This document shows, piece by piece, positions 8,255 to 17,215 of a stretch of 64,000 nt of DNA. The notes below the pieces were generated by a model that did not search any database, had not been told where the DNA came from, and was given only the letters and a program-made list of their open reading frames with translations. The DNA is from Oscillatoriales cyanobacterium (GTDB taxonomy: Bacteria > Cyanobacteriota > Cyanobacteriia > CACIAM-69d). Position 1 is the first letter of the stretch; each line of letters starts with the position of its first letter. A program made the position numbers and the translations under genes. Location: contig RDXB01000042.1 in the NCBI GenBank assembly GCA_004292515.1, forward strand, positions 1 through 64,000, in the 5' to 3' direction.

Positions 8255-10807
8255 CTAGACCGTTACCTGGCTTTCAAATTCCGCCATTTCTTCAATGCCC
8301 CGATCGCGCGCAATAAATTCTTGAATTAATTGTCGATAGTCCCGCAGCGATCGATCTACCCAATCCCGACTAGGGCTATCCGCAATTAAATGCACAAGGG
8401 GTTCACTGGCATCGGGCAACAACAAAATCCAACTTTCACAGGCGCGATCGTGCACCTTCACCCCATCAATTAATTCTAGGGTTCCTGGGGCATGTTGCTC
8501 AACCACGTAGCGCATTAATGATCCTTTCACCGTCCAAGGACAGCGCACTGTCAGGCATTTGTGATAGATTCTGGGCAAACTTTCCACCCTCAAATCTGCC
8601 AGCGATCGCTCTTGAATTGCCAGTAACTCAATCAGTTTGGCAATACAAAACATCGCATCAAATCCCGGGTGCAAATCTGGAAAAATAAATCCCATATCAC
8701 CACTGCCACCCAACACCACATTGCCATGAGTACGACAGGTTTCCATCAGGGCTGTGGGGTTGCATTTTGTGCGAATCACTTGACCGTCGTGGCGACGTGC
8801 GATTTGTTCGATCGCTCCCGAAGCCCGCACCGGAACCACCACCGCCGATCGGGGATGAGCCGCTAATACCGCTTCCACCATCAAGGCCGTGAGGGATTCC
8901 CCTCGAATTAGCCCACCCGCCTCATCTACTAACACCAACTGCTCGCCATTAGCCGTGATTTGAGCACCAAAGGTTGCCGAAATTGCCTCCACCACGCGCC
9001 CTAATTGCACCAGCAATGACTCTCGCCCTTCATCAGTTATCACTGCTTGGGTCAAGCTGGCATTGAGCACCATCGCTTCACAGCCAAATTTATTCAGTAA
9101 CTGTGGCAAAATTGCACCCGAAACTGAATAAGCATAGTCCACGACAATTTTGGCGTTGCTGTAACGAATTGCCTCTAAGTTAAGGTGCTTCTCAAAGCAG
9201 TTTCGATAAATTTCTAGAGTTTGACTAGGATAAAAAACATCGCCAATTTCATCAATTTGAACTCGTCGGAGATCTTCTTTGAAATAGGAACCTTCGATCT
9301 TTTTTTCGCGGGATTTTGATAGGTTAATGCCCTTTTCATCGAAGAACTCGATCGCGCATCGATCGGGGCGATCGGGGTCAATCCGCACATGCACCCCCCC
9401 CACTACCCCGAGGGTTGGCACAACACTACGGGCCACAGGAATAGGTGTTGCCTCCAGATTTTGAACATTGATCCCCACCGACATCAGACCCGAAATAAAC
9501 GATCGTGTCACCATTCGCGAAATACTGCGTTGATCGCGCGAGACGCTGACTTGAGTGCCTGGGGGGAGCGTTGATCCGTAGGCCGCCCCCAACTTAACAG
9601 CAAATTCAGGCGTAATATCAATATTTGCTAACCCGCTGACACCCCGCTGACCAAATAGGTTGCGATGGGCGGTTTGACCCCAAATCAAATCGAGGTTTAA
9701 AATTGCACCCGATTCGATATGTTTACTCGGCCAAACGCGCACTAAACTGTTAACTTGGGATTCTTCGCCGACCGTGGAAAGGGAGCCGATCGCTACCCCT
9801 TCAAAGATACGAGCACGTCGATCGATGCGTACACCCCGCGCGATTGTACAAGCGTATAAATGGGACTCGTCACCAATGATCACCCCATTCCAAATAATCG
9901 GCCGCTTGAGATCGGCTTCCACCCCGATCGTGACGTTATCACCAATGACCGTGCCTGATTCGATCGTGGCTCTAGCACCAATTCGGCAGTTATCACCAAT
10001 TAAAACTGGCGGGAAAATCTTGGCGCGATCGTCAATTAATGTGTTTTTGCCGATCCAAAGTCCCGGCGAGATTAACTGATAGGAAAAATCTAGCTTAACT
10101 TTGCCATGAAGGGCAGCATAGTGGGCTTCGCGATAGGTGTCGAGATGACCAATATCACACCAATAACCCTCAGCAATATAGCCATAGAGTGGCTCCTCTT
10201 GCTCTAGAAGTAGGGGAAATAAATCCTTAGAAAAGTCTGACTCATGGTTGCGCGATAAGTGTTTTAAAACATCGGGTTCTAGGATATAAATTCCTGTATT
10301 AATGGTGTCGGAGAAAATTTCGCTGGCGGAGGGCTTTTCCAGGAAGCGAACGATTTTTTGATGGCTATCAACGATGACCGAACCAAACTCAATAGGATTG
10401 GGCACTCGGGTCAAAACCAACGTAGCCTTGGACTGTTTCTGATAATGAAACTTAATGGCAGCAGTTAAGTCAAAGTCCGTGATGCTGTCGCCGCTGATCA
10501 CTAGAAAAGTTTCATCTAGCCATTCTTCAACATTTTTGATGCAGCCAGCAGTGCCCAGGGGAAAGTCTTCCTCAACGGCATAGGTGATGCGCACATCTAG
10601 ATCGGAGCCATCTTGGAAATATTCCCGAAAAATATCGGGTAAATAATGCAAAGTGACAATAATTTCAGTAATGCCATGTCGCTTAAGCAAATTAATAATA
10701 TGTTCAGCAATTGGCCGATTTAAGATCGGAACCATTGGCTTTGGCAAATCGCACGTGAGAGGACGCAGACGTGTTCCTGAACCACCAGCCATTAACACCG
10801 CGCGCAT
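8255..10807 (-). CDS. Sugar-phosphate nucleotidyltransferase fused to an inactive-looking phosphomannomutase domain
   Basis: Cyanobacterial-type fusion of 850 residues. Residues 1-235 are a nucleotidyltransferase (MRAVLMAGGSGTRLRPLT, then LPKPM, and later GD near 110), annotated in cyanobacteria as mannose-1-phosphate guanylyltransferase, supplying GDP-mannose for polysaccharide or glycan synthesis. Residues about 240-370 are left-handed beta-helix hexapeptide repeats (IGDNCRIGARATIESGTVIG). Residues about 380-850 have the phosphoglucomutase/phosphomannomutase fold, but the phosphoserine loop (normally TASHNP) reads GVHVRIDPD, and the metal loop (normally DGDxDR) reads DEAGGLIRG. The mutase half is therefore probably structural or regulatory. 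Substrate assignment is by family only. Confidence 0.88.
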   Translation of the reverse strand: MRAVLMAGGSGTRLRPLTCDLPKPMVPILNRPIAEHIINLLKRHGITEIIVTLHYLPDIFREYFQDGSDLDVRITYAVEEDFPLGTAGCIKNVEEWLDETFLVISGDSITDFDLTAAIKFHYQKQSKATLVLTRVPNPIEFGSVIVDSHQKIVRFLEKPSASEIFSDTINTGIYILEPDVLKHLSRNHESDFSKDLFPLLLEQEEPLYGYIAEGYWCDIGHLDTYREAHYAALHGKVKLDFSYQLISPGLWIGKNTLIDDRAKIFPPVLIGDNCRIGARATIESGTVIGDNVTIGVEADLKRPIIWNGVIIGDESHLYACTIARGVRIDRRARIFEGVAIGSLSTVGEESQVNSLVRVWPSKHIESGAILNLDLIWGQTAHRNLFGQRGVSGLANIDITPEFAVKLGAAYGSTLPPGTQVSVSRDQRSISRMVTRSFISGLMSVGINVQNLEATPIPVARSVVPTLGVVGGVHVRIDPDRPDRCAIEFFDEKGINLSKSREKKIEGSYFKEDLRRVQIDEIGDVFYPSQTLEIYRNCFEKHLNLEAIRYSNAKIVVDYAYSVSGAILPQLLNKFGCEAMVLNASLTQAVITDEGRESLLVQLGRVVEAISATFGAQITANGEQLVLVDEAGGLIRGESLTALMVEAVLAAHPRSAVVVPVRASGAIEQIARRHDGQVIRTKCNPTALMETCRTHGNVVLGGSGDMGFIFPDLHPGFDAMFCIAKLIELLAIQERSLADLRVESLPRIYHKCLTVRCPWTVKGSLMRYVVEQHAPGTLELIDGVKVHDRACESWILLLPDASEPLVHLIADSPSRDWVDRSLRDYRQLIQEFIARDRGIEEMAEFESQVTV

Positions 10808-11114
10808 AGGAGCCTCCCAAGCGTTTGTCGCGAGAGTTTAAACACAAACCCAGGCGATCGCCGCATCAGAAGCGATCGCGCTATCCTAGCTCATATCCAA
10901 GCGATCGCCCGTCATGGCCTTGAGTCTTTTCTAATTATGTCTCTAGAATTCCCGTCTTGATCGATTCGATCGCGCTTCGCAACTTACGGTCACATCTAGT
11001 TTCGTGCTGATTGCTGATTATTGATCCGTTAGCTAAATCTTGGCTCGATCAATTGAGCTTGGCTCCCGAAATATGATCAGGAAACTAAATTTCAGCTATA
11101 GGGCTAAACTCCAG
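10808..11114. other. Intergenic region without a recognisable gene
   Basis: About 300 bp between two genes on the minus strand. It contains a cluster of HIP1 sites (GCGATCGC at several points between 10853 and 10905). I see no ORF with family features and no clear RNA gene; it should hold the promoter of the nucleotidyltransferase fusion. Confidence 0.5.
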
Positions 11115-12317
11115 CTAGAACGAATTATTAAACCAGCCTCGTCGCCAAAAATAGAATACCAAAAAACCAGCAATCACAATCATGATTCCCCAGCAAATCC
11201 AATAGCCATAGCGCCAATTTAGCTCCGGCATATTGAATGGTGAAATCTCTGTGTTGAAATTCATGCCATAGATACCGGCGATAAACGTTAATGGAATAAA
11301 AATAGCTGAAACAATCGTCAGTACTTTCATGATTTCATTCATGCGATTACTCACAGACGACATATACAAACTCATTAAATTAACAGCCAACTCTTGATAG
11401 AGAGTCACAACTTCCAAAATATCCGTTGCATGTTCGTAGCATTCTTGTAAATAAGCACGAACTTCGCGATGAATCAAAGGATGTTCTTCGCGGATCAATG
11501 CTGCAATAGCATGGGTTTGGGGTGCGATCCACCGTCGCAGGGTAAGCAAGTCGCGTTCGATTGCATAGATTTCACGCATCACCCGGCGATCGGGTTCAAA
11601 CAAAACAGCCTGCTCAAGTCGCTCAATTTGTTGTGCGTAATAGTCCATGGCGGGATAGCAAGCATCTACAATCGCATCCAAAAGGGCACACAATAAATAG
11701 TCTGCTCCCATTCGGCGAATAATGCCTCGGCTAGTGCGGAGGCGATCGCGCACCGGGTCAAATGCATCCCGTTCAGGCTCTTCTTGAACTGTTAGCACAT
11801 AGTTTTCACCCAACAGGAAGCTAACTTGCTCTGTGCAGTAGCCTCGACCTTTTGCCCGTGGCGAGAGCATTTGTACTAAGACAAGTATGCGATCATCTTC
11901 AAATTCCACTTTGGGTCTTTGGGGCACATTTGTAATATCTTCAAGGGTCAAAGGATGCAAACGAAAAACCTGGCCCAAGTCCCGTAGTGTTTCCTCAGAT
12001 CCCAAACCACGCACATCCAACCACGTTACCGTGCTCGATTCGAGGAGTGGCTCACAGTCAGCCGGCGCTGCCAAGGTCTGACATTCCCAATGGGTACGAC
12101 TGTAATCGATCGCAATGATTTCGGGTGGCGGGGCATCGGGATCAATCCGCAGAGTGCCGGGGCTGCTACCGGGTTCTTCTGTAAAAAAATCATCTTGTGC
12201 ACTGCTAGCCCAGTCGAGTCGATCGCCCAATTCTTCCATCTGGTTGCTGAGGGGATGGGGCTGGCCAGTGTGCTTGGTTGGTGATCGAAAAAAGTGAAAT
12301 TTGCTGTGGGAGGGCAT
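11115..12317 (-). CDS. corA: CorA-family magnesium/cobalt transporter
   Basis: A pentameric Mg2+ (Co2+) channel of the inner membrane. Of 400 residues, the first ~335 form the cytoplasmic domain, including the long stalk helix. Two transmembrane helices at the C-terminus are separated by the diagnostic loop IYGMNFN (GMN motif, about residue 350), and the protein ends in a basic FYFWRRGW tail. The N-terminal ~60 residues (polar, with SSAQDDFFTEEPG) are longer than in the shortest family members. The ATG at 12317 follows from the frame; an internal start cannot be excluded. Monocistronic. Confidence 0.95.
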   Translation of the reverse strand: MPSHSKFHFFRSPTKHTGQPHPLSNQMEELGDRLDWASSAQDDFFTEEPGSSPGTLRIDPDAPPPEIIAIDYSRTHWECQTLAAPADCEPLLESSTVTWLDVRGLGSEETLRDLGQVFRLHPLTLEDITNVPQRPKVEFEDDRILVLVQMLSPRAKGRGYCTEQVSFLLGENYVLTVQEEPERDAFDPVRDRLRTSRGIIRRMGADYLLCALLDAIVDACYPAMDYYAQQIERLEQAVLFEPDRRVMREIYAIERDLLTLRRWIAPQTHAIAALIREEHPLIHREVRAYLQECYEHATDILEVVTLYQELAVNLMSLYMSSVSNRMNEIMKVLTIVSAIFIPLTFIAGIYGMNFNTEISPFNMPELNWRYGYWICWGIMIVIAGFLVFYFWRRGWFNNSF

Positions 12318-12433
12318 GGCGATCGCCTGATCAATCCTGAATGAACGAGTTGAATCTTAGTCTTTAAAAGCAGCAGGTTACCTGGTGTGCGGCATCACGG
12401 ACCACGAGGGGATAGTAATACCTGGGTAACGCA

Positions 12434-12871
12434 TCAATAGCGCGGAGGAATCCGCACCGCCTTCATCCAAAAATCCTCAAAGGCCTGAAAGACTTCAAGG
12501 GACTCTTTAAAACTATCGGGTTTGGTGATGTAGCTATTAGCATGGAGGTCATAGCACTGATAAATATCTTCTGCACGATCAGAAGTTGTCATCACAATTA
12601 CCGGAATGATCTTGAATGAGGGATGAGTTTTAAGGGTTGCCAAAACCTCATATCCACTTCTTTTTGGTAAATTCAAATCTAATAAGATTAAATCTGGGCG
12701 ATAGTCTGAGGGCTGCAAACTATTCACTCCCAATAATTCTAGGGCAGCCGCCCCGTCACGAACGACCTTTAATCGGTGGGGTGTTTTGAGGCGCTGCAAA
12801 GTTTTTTCAGTTAACTTCGCATCAACAGAGGAGTCTTCAATGAGGAGGATTTCAATACTTTTATGTGGCAT
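12434..12871 (-). CDS. Rcp1-like single-domain response regulator
   Basis: A CheY-like receiver of 145 residues when started at the ATG at 12871, which has AAAGGAA at proper spacing; an in-frame upstream start at 12997 would add 42 unconserved residues. Visible receiver features: acidic pocket LLIEDSSVDA, phosphoacceptor in LILLDLNLPKRSGYEVL, switch Thr/Ser in VIVMTTSD, and conserved Lys in SYITKPDSF. The insertion pattern and the C-terminal FEDFWM match the Rcp1 family that pairs with phytochrome-like kinases. It follows the histidine kinase at 13229-16333 on the same strand, so that kinase is the likely partner; the 357 bp gap allows its own promoter. Confidence 0.9.
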   Translation of the reverse strand: MPHKSIEILLIEDSSVDAKLTEKTLQRLKTPHRLKVVRDGAAALELLGVNSLQPSDYRPDLILLDLNLPKRSGYEVLATLKTHPSFKIIPVIVMTTSDRAEDIYQCYDLHANSYITKPDSFKESLEVFQAFEDFWMKAVRIPPRY

Positions 12872-13228
12872 TGAGTATGATTCCTTTTGCGGTGATACTC
12901 GATGGGGAGGAATGACTTTGTCATCTATGGTAGTTTGGGTGGTGCCTGCAAGGGGATAGTTGTTGGCACAAAATTGCTGATTTGCCAGGGCTTTCATTCG
13001 CTCATCACGACTGAATTACAGCACCACCGTAGTTTGAATTAAACAAGAAACACCCTACAATCTGAAGTCCTTTCTTGCAAAAATTTTTATGATCTCCCCA
13101 TCAATTGAAACCACTATAAAATTAGTTATGAGAAATATCATAAAAAGTATCTAGATAGGCAAGAGCGTCAATGGCATTAATAGTCGGCACAGCGGGGTGA
13201 ACCCACAGTTAAGCGACGGGTAAACGGA
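12872..13228. other. Intergenic region between kinase and response regulator
   Basis: About 357 bp, visibly A+T-rich around 13070-13160 (runs such as GAGAAATATCATAAAAAG). It probably contains the promoter of the response regulator on the minus strand. No ORF or RNA gene is supported here. Confidence 0.5.
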
Positions 13229-16200
13229 TCAATCCTTGGCGGCGATCGCCTGAGAACCGACTGGAACGGCAAGCTGCTCCGGGAGATCGGGCAGGGTAAA
13301 CCAAAACTCCGCGCCTTGTCCAACTTCAGACGTTACACCAATTGTTCCACCGTGGCGTTCAACAATTTTCCGACAAATCGCCAACCCAATGCCTGTTCCT
13401 TCGTATTCTTCACGACTGTGGAGGCGCTGAAAAATATTGAAAATGCGATCGGCATATTCTGGGCTGATTCCGATCCCATTGTCTCGCACTTGAAAGTACC
13501 ATTGCTGATTTTGAAGCTGTGCTGTGATGGTGACGATTGGTGTTTGATCGCCACGAAATTTCAAGGCATTCCCAATCAGGTTCTGCAATAACTGTGTGAT
13601 TTGGACAGCATCAGCCCAAATATTGGGCAAGGGATCCGCGTGAATCATGGCATGGCTGTCGCGAATGGCAATGTGGAGATTTTCTAAAACAATCCCGAGA
13701 ATTTGGTTGCAATCTACCACCATGAGGTTTTGACTGCGAGTTTCAACGCGCGAATAGGTTAGTAAGTCTCTAATTAATTGGCGCATTCGGAAGCAGCTAT
13801 CAATCACAAACTTTAGATATTCTTGGGCAGTTTCATCAAGGCGATCGCCATATTCATCATTCAGCATTTCGGCAAAGGCGATCGCCCCTCGCAAGGGTTC
13901 TTGCAAATCATGGGAGGCGATATAGGCAAATTGTTGAAGTTGTTCGTTCGATCGAGCCAATCCCTCAACGGCTGAAGTGCGTTCTTCTAGGAGCTTGGCT
14001 TGGTAGAGAGCAATGCTGAGTTGACCAGCCAATTGTTGTAGCAAATCCACCTCAAATGAACTCCATATCCGAGACTGTGAGCATTGCTGTAGGCAAAGCA
14101 GTCCTAGTAAAATGGTGTTGGAAGAGGCGTGATTATCTGGTTTTGCTTGGGGAATGAAACCCCAGTTTTCGGCATTAAGATTAGTGGCTGAAATGGTGAC
14201 TGGCACAATTAATTGAGCGCGAATATTGAAGGCGCTGATGCATTGGTAATGTTCCAGGCTGAGACTGATTTTTTCGATGTCATCCACCTGCAAGATGTTG
14301 CCTTGCCAGTAATAGGCTAGGTCGGGAATGATGTTTTGAAACGTCAAACCGTAACAACAAACTCCACTTGATGGCAGGGGACTGAATGGCGGGACAACTG
14401 TTTCGGCAGCCACTTGGCAGCTCCCATCGGGTTGGCAACGATAGAACAAAGCGCGATCGGTTCTCAGGGTTTTTTGGAGTTCGCTGACCGTGCGGCCGAG
14501 GATGACTTGAATGTCGAGGGATTGGCGAATTTTGAAGGCGATCGAGGCGAGTAATTGGCGATAGCGACTTTGATTTTCGCGCTGGAGGGCGGCTTCGCGT
14601 TCTTGGGTAATATCGCGGGCGCTGCCGAGGATTTTGATGACGCGATTCCAGGCATCCCGAATCGGGACGAGGCTGGTATGCCAAATTCGGGGACGGCCAC
14701 GGAGAGTCAGCAACTCTTCACAGCGCACGGTGTCCCGGCCAGCGATGCAAGCGCGAAACCGGGCAATGACCGGAATGGCGCAGGAGCTGGGAAACAGATC
14801 TTGGGGCGATCGCCCAATAATTTGTGCGGCGGGGCGCTCCATGGCGCGCTCGAAAGCCGGGTTGACGGTTTCGTAAACAAAATCACCATTGGATCGCACT
14901 TCCACGAGGAAAATGCGATCGTCTGATCGCTCAAAAATCCCAGCGTAGAGGGCTTCTGAGGCTCGCAGTCGATCCTGGGTGGCTTGGCGATCGTACCAGG
15001 TGAAGATGGTATCGCCGATTGTTTGCAGCAGTTGCACATCCTGTTCGAGCCAATGCCGAGGTTCCCGAACGCAAAGCACCAATGCACCCCAGAGTGCTTC
15101 TTTGCGATCGCGAATGGCGGTAATGATCACTGCTTCGGCCTCCAGCCGACTCAGCCATAGGCGCTCATCGTGGAGTTCTGGGGGAAGCCGATCGGTTGAA
15201 GAAACGATGATGGCGCGATCGCGCTGGAGCCGATCAATCCAAGACTTGGGGGGGAGGCTGCCCGGCACGGTCAAGGCTCGGGCCATCGGCGATTGGGGTT
15301 TTTCATACCACTCGCAGGCCAAATTCATTAGGGGATGATCGCCAGGGCCATGCAACAACAGCACGCGATCGACACGCATCGCCCGGCCAATGCTTTCGAG
15401 CACCGACCCAAAGCGCACATCATCGTCGGCCGTGACCAACAACCGGGCCACGTAGGCCACCACACTTTCGAGGCCCAAGCGGTAGCGCAGATCGGACTCC
15501 ACTTGTTTGCGATAGCTCACATCGCGAATGGCGACCACATAGGCTAACTCGCCCATCCAATCCACAATCGAAACATTCAGCTCGCCCACGCCCACCGATC
15601 CATCACTGTGCAAAACTTCCATTTCTGTGGCGCGCTCGGTACCGATCGGGATTCCCAGCTGGGCCCCCATCAGGGCGGATTTTGCCCGCCCAAATAACTG
15701 ACAGGCCGCTGGATTGGCGTAAAAAATCACCCCGAGTTGGTTAACGATCACGATGCCATCCACCGTATGCTCTAGTACGCGATCGAGCACGGTTAACCAA
15801 GAGGGGGTGAGGCTGTCGGTCAGTCCTTCCGACGTGGGGTAGTCGGAGAACGATTCTGGCTGGGGGTTGGGAGTTGGGGTGGCATGAGTCGATCGCAGTC
15901 GCCGATCGATCAGCTCCAGCCACCGTTGGGCCAACTGCAACGATCGCCGAAGCCGCCAGACCCCGTTAGGTTCTTGCAGGGCCGACCAAATCAGGGCATC
16001 AATCGCGCCAGCCGTGAGGGCTTCCAGCTCCGCCGCCGCCGACTCCACCAACACCACCAGGGCGCGATCGTGTTCCTCCGCTTCGAGTCCTCCAACGGCC
16101 AGAAGTTCTCGCCACAGGGGGCGTGATTGGGTGCCCATCACGGCAGCATCAACAATCAACAGCCCGATCGGCAACAAATGCCGCTCTTGGGTTAGGGCAT

Positions 16201-16333
16201 GGAGGGTGGCAGCTTCGATGATGGATGCGGTTTTGGCCCAGCGCCGATCGACTTGGCCCAACCATTGCACAACCTGTTCGGCCCGTTGGCGATCGGCACA
16301 AACCACCATGGTCGGCAACGCGAAATGTTTCAT
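13229..16333 (-). CDS. Multi-domain PAS/GAF sensor histidine kinase
   Basis: A soluble kinase of 1034 residues with no transmembrane helix. Domains in order: a receiver-like N-terminal module (about 8-150) in which only one acidic strand end (LLIVDAAV) is clear; PAS (about 172-285, DGIVIVNQLGVIFYANPAA); GAF (about 290-450); PAS (about 460-590, with FERAMERPAAQIIGRSPQDLF); GAF (about 590-780, phytochrome-like LQQCSQSR segment); HisKA with phospho-accepting His near 808 in YIASHDLQEPLRG; HATPase_c (about 900-1015, N box and GTGIGLAICRKIVE). I do not see the bilin-binding Cys-His pair in either GAF, so a photoreceptor role is unproven. It lies upstream of the Rcp1-like regulator. Confidence 0.93.
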   Translation of the reverse strand: MKHFALPTMVVCADRQRAEQVVQWLGQVDRRWAKTASIIEAATLHALTQERHLLPIGLLIVDAAVMGTQSRPLWRELLAVGGLEAEEHDRALVVLVESAAAELEALTAGAIDALIWSALQEPNGVWRLRRSLQLAQRWLELIDRRLRSTHATPTPNPQPESFSDYPTSEGLTDSLTPSWLTVLDRVLEHTVDGIVIVNQLGVIFYANPAACQLFGRAKSALMGAQLGIPIGTERATEMEVLHSDGSVGVGELNVSIVDWMGELAYVVAIRDVSYRKQVESDLRYRLGLESVVAYVARLLVTADDDVRFGSVLESIGRAMRVDRVLLLHGPGDHPLMNLACEWYEKPQSPMARALTVPGSLPPKSWIDRLQRDRAIIVSSTDRLPPELHDERLWLSRLEAEAVIITAIRDRKEALWGALVLCVREPRHWLEQDVQLLQTIGDTIFTWYDRQATQDRLRASEALYAGIFERSDDRIFLVEVRSNGDFVYETVNPAFERAMERPAAQIIGRSPQDLFPSSCAIPVIARFRACIAGRDTVRCEELLTLRGRPRIWHTSLVPIRDAWNRVIKILGSARDITQEREAALQRENQSRYRQLLASIAFKIRQSLDIQVILGRTVSELQKTLRTDRALFYRCQPDGSCQVAAETVVPPFSPLPSSGVCCYGLTFQNIIPDLAYYWQGNILQVDDIEKISLSLEHYQCISAFNIRAQLIVPVTISATNLNAENWGFIPQAKPDNHASSNTILLGLLCLQQCSQSRIWSSFEVDLLQQLAGQLSIALYQAKLLEERTSAVEGLARSNEQLQQFAYIASHDLQEPLRGAIAFAEMLNDEYGDRLDETAQEYLKFVIDSCFRMRQLIRDLLTYSRVETRSQNLMVVDCNQILGIVLENLHIAIRDSHAMIHADPLPNIWADAVQITQLLQNLIGNALKFRGDQTPIVTITAQLQNQQWYFQVRDNGIGISPEYADRIFNIFQRLHSREEYEGTGIGLAICRKIVERHGGTIGVTSEVGQGAEFWFTLPDLPEQLAVPVGSQAIAAKD

Positions 16334-16378
16334 AACGCCAAGTGCTGTCCTGCAAGGGAGTTGAAGATCGAAAGGGGG

Positions 16379-16525
16379 CTAGGGGGGTTGTCAAATTGCC
16401 TGAAACCCTGATTCCATCGTGACGCGATTTTGGGGAGCAAAGGGCTGAAGCCCCTTGTGACGATGATGGGGGCGAGGAAAACCAACCGGTTCAGCTTGAA
16501 CCCCAAAAAATGACGACCCCCCTAG
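16379..16525 (+). repeat. MITE-1 copy A
   Basis: A 147 bp element whose ends are inverted repeats: CTAGGGGGGTTGTCA at the left and TGACGACCCCCCTAG at the right (one mismatch). The interior carries CTGAAACCCTGATTCCA, the near-palindrome AAAGGGCTGAAGCCCCTTG, and a right arm with AACCGGTTCAGCTTG. It lies just upstream of the histidine kinase gene. Confidence 0.8.
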
Positions 16526-16822
16526 ACCCGTTGGAGCGCTCAGACGGGAGCAATCCCAGGTCACCGTTGCTGTGGGATTCATGCGGGGTCGCCGATTGGG
16601 CCTAGCTCGATCGCGGCTCTACCACGCCTAGACCACGTTTAGACCATGCCTAGATTGCGATTCTCAGCTGTTGATTAACCCCATGGACAACCATCATGGG
16701 AGCCGTCAAGCGGTGGATGCACATTTTCGATCCGAATCGTACCAAGGAAAGATTGACCGTTTACGGGCTAATGCTTGAATGGTTTGAGGACATTCCGTTT
16801 ATCAACTCCTAACCATTCGATC

Positions 16823-17143
16823 ATGACTGACGTAGCAGCAGCCACCCCGGAAAATCCCTTTACTTCCCAAGTGAGCGATCGCATCTGCAAGCACATGAAT
16901 GATGACCATGCCGATGCGGTCTTGGTCTATGCCCAATTCTTTGGCCAAATGACCACGGCCACCAGTGCCCGGATGCGTTCGATCGACGCTTCGGGTATGG
17001 ACTTGGCCGTGGAGGTTGGAAGCGATCTACAACCTTTGCGCATCGAGTTCAAAGCGCCTTTAGCCGATGCCAAGGCGGCCCACCATGTGCTGGTGGAAAT
17101 GATCAAGGAAGCCAAGCAGGCCAACCCGATCGCAACTTCCTAA
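16823..17143 (+). CDS. DUF2470 / HugZ-like domain protein
   Basis: A small 106-residue soluble protein. Residues 15-100 match DUF2470, the domain found at the C-terminus of HugZ-type haem proteins and as a stand-alone cyanobacterial/plastid protein: ICKHMNDDHADAVLVYAQ contains the conserved HMNxDH signature, followed by SIDASGMDLAVEV and a terminal helical stretch. The ATG at 16823 is chosen; a TTG at 16775 would add 16 residues of no known homology. Haem handling is a family-based guess; no partner gene is adjacent. It reads into nnr, with about 70 bp between them filled by CGCAACCGAA-like repeats. Confidence 0.8.
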   Translation: MTDVAAATPENPFTSQVSDRICKHMNDDHADAVLVYAQFFGQMTTATSARMRSIDASGMDLAVEVGSDLQPLRIEFKAPLADAKAAHHVLVEMIKEAKQANPIATS

Positions 17144-17215
17144 CGATCCCAACCGGATCGCAACCGAACGCAACCAAATCGCAACCGAATCGCAGCCCTA
17201 GGAGTGTTGGGGTCT

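Noticed and set aside
16775..16822. TTG start for the DUF2470 protein
   Set aside because: The extra residues are unconserved and the ATG at 16823 gives the normal domain length.
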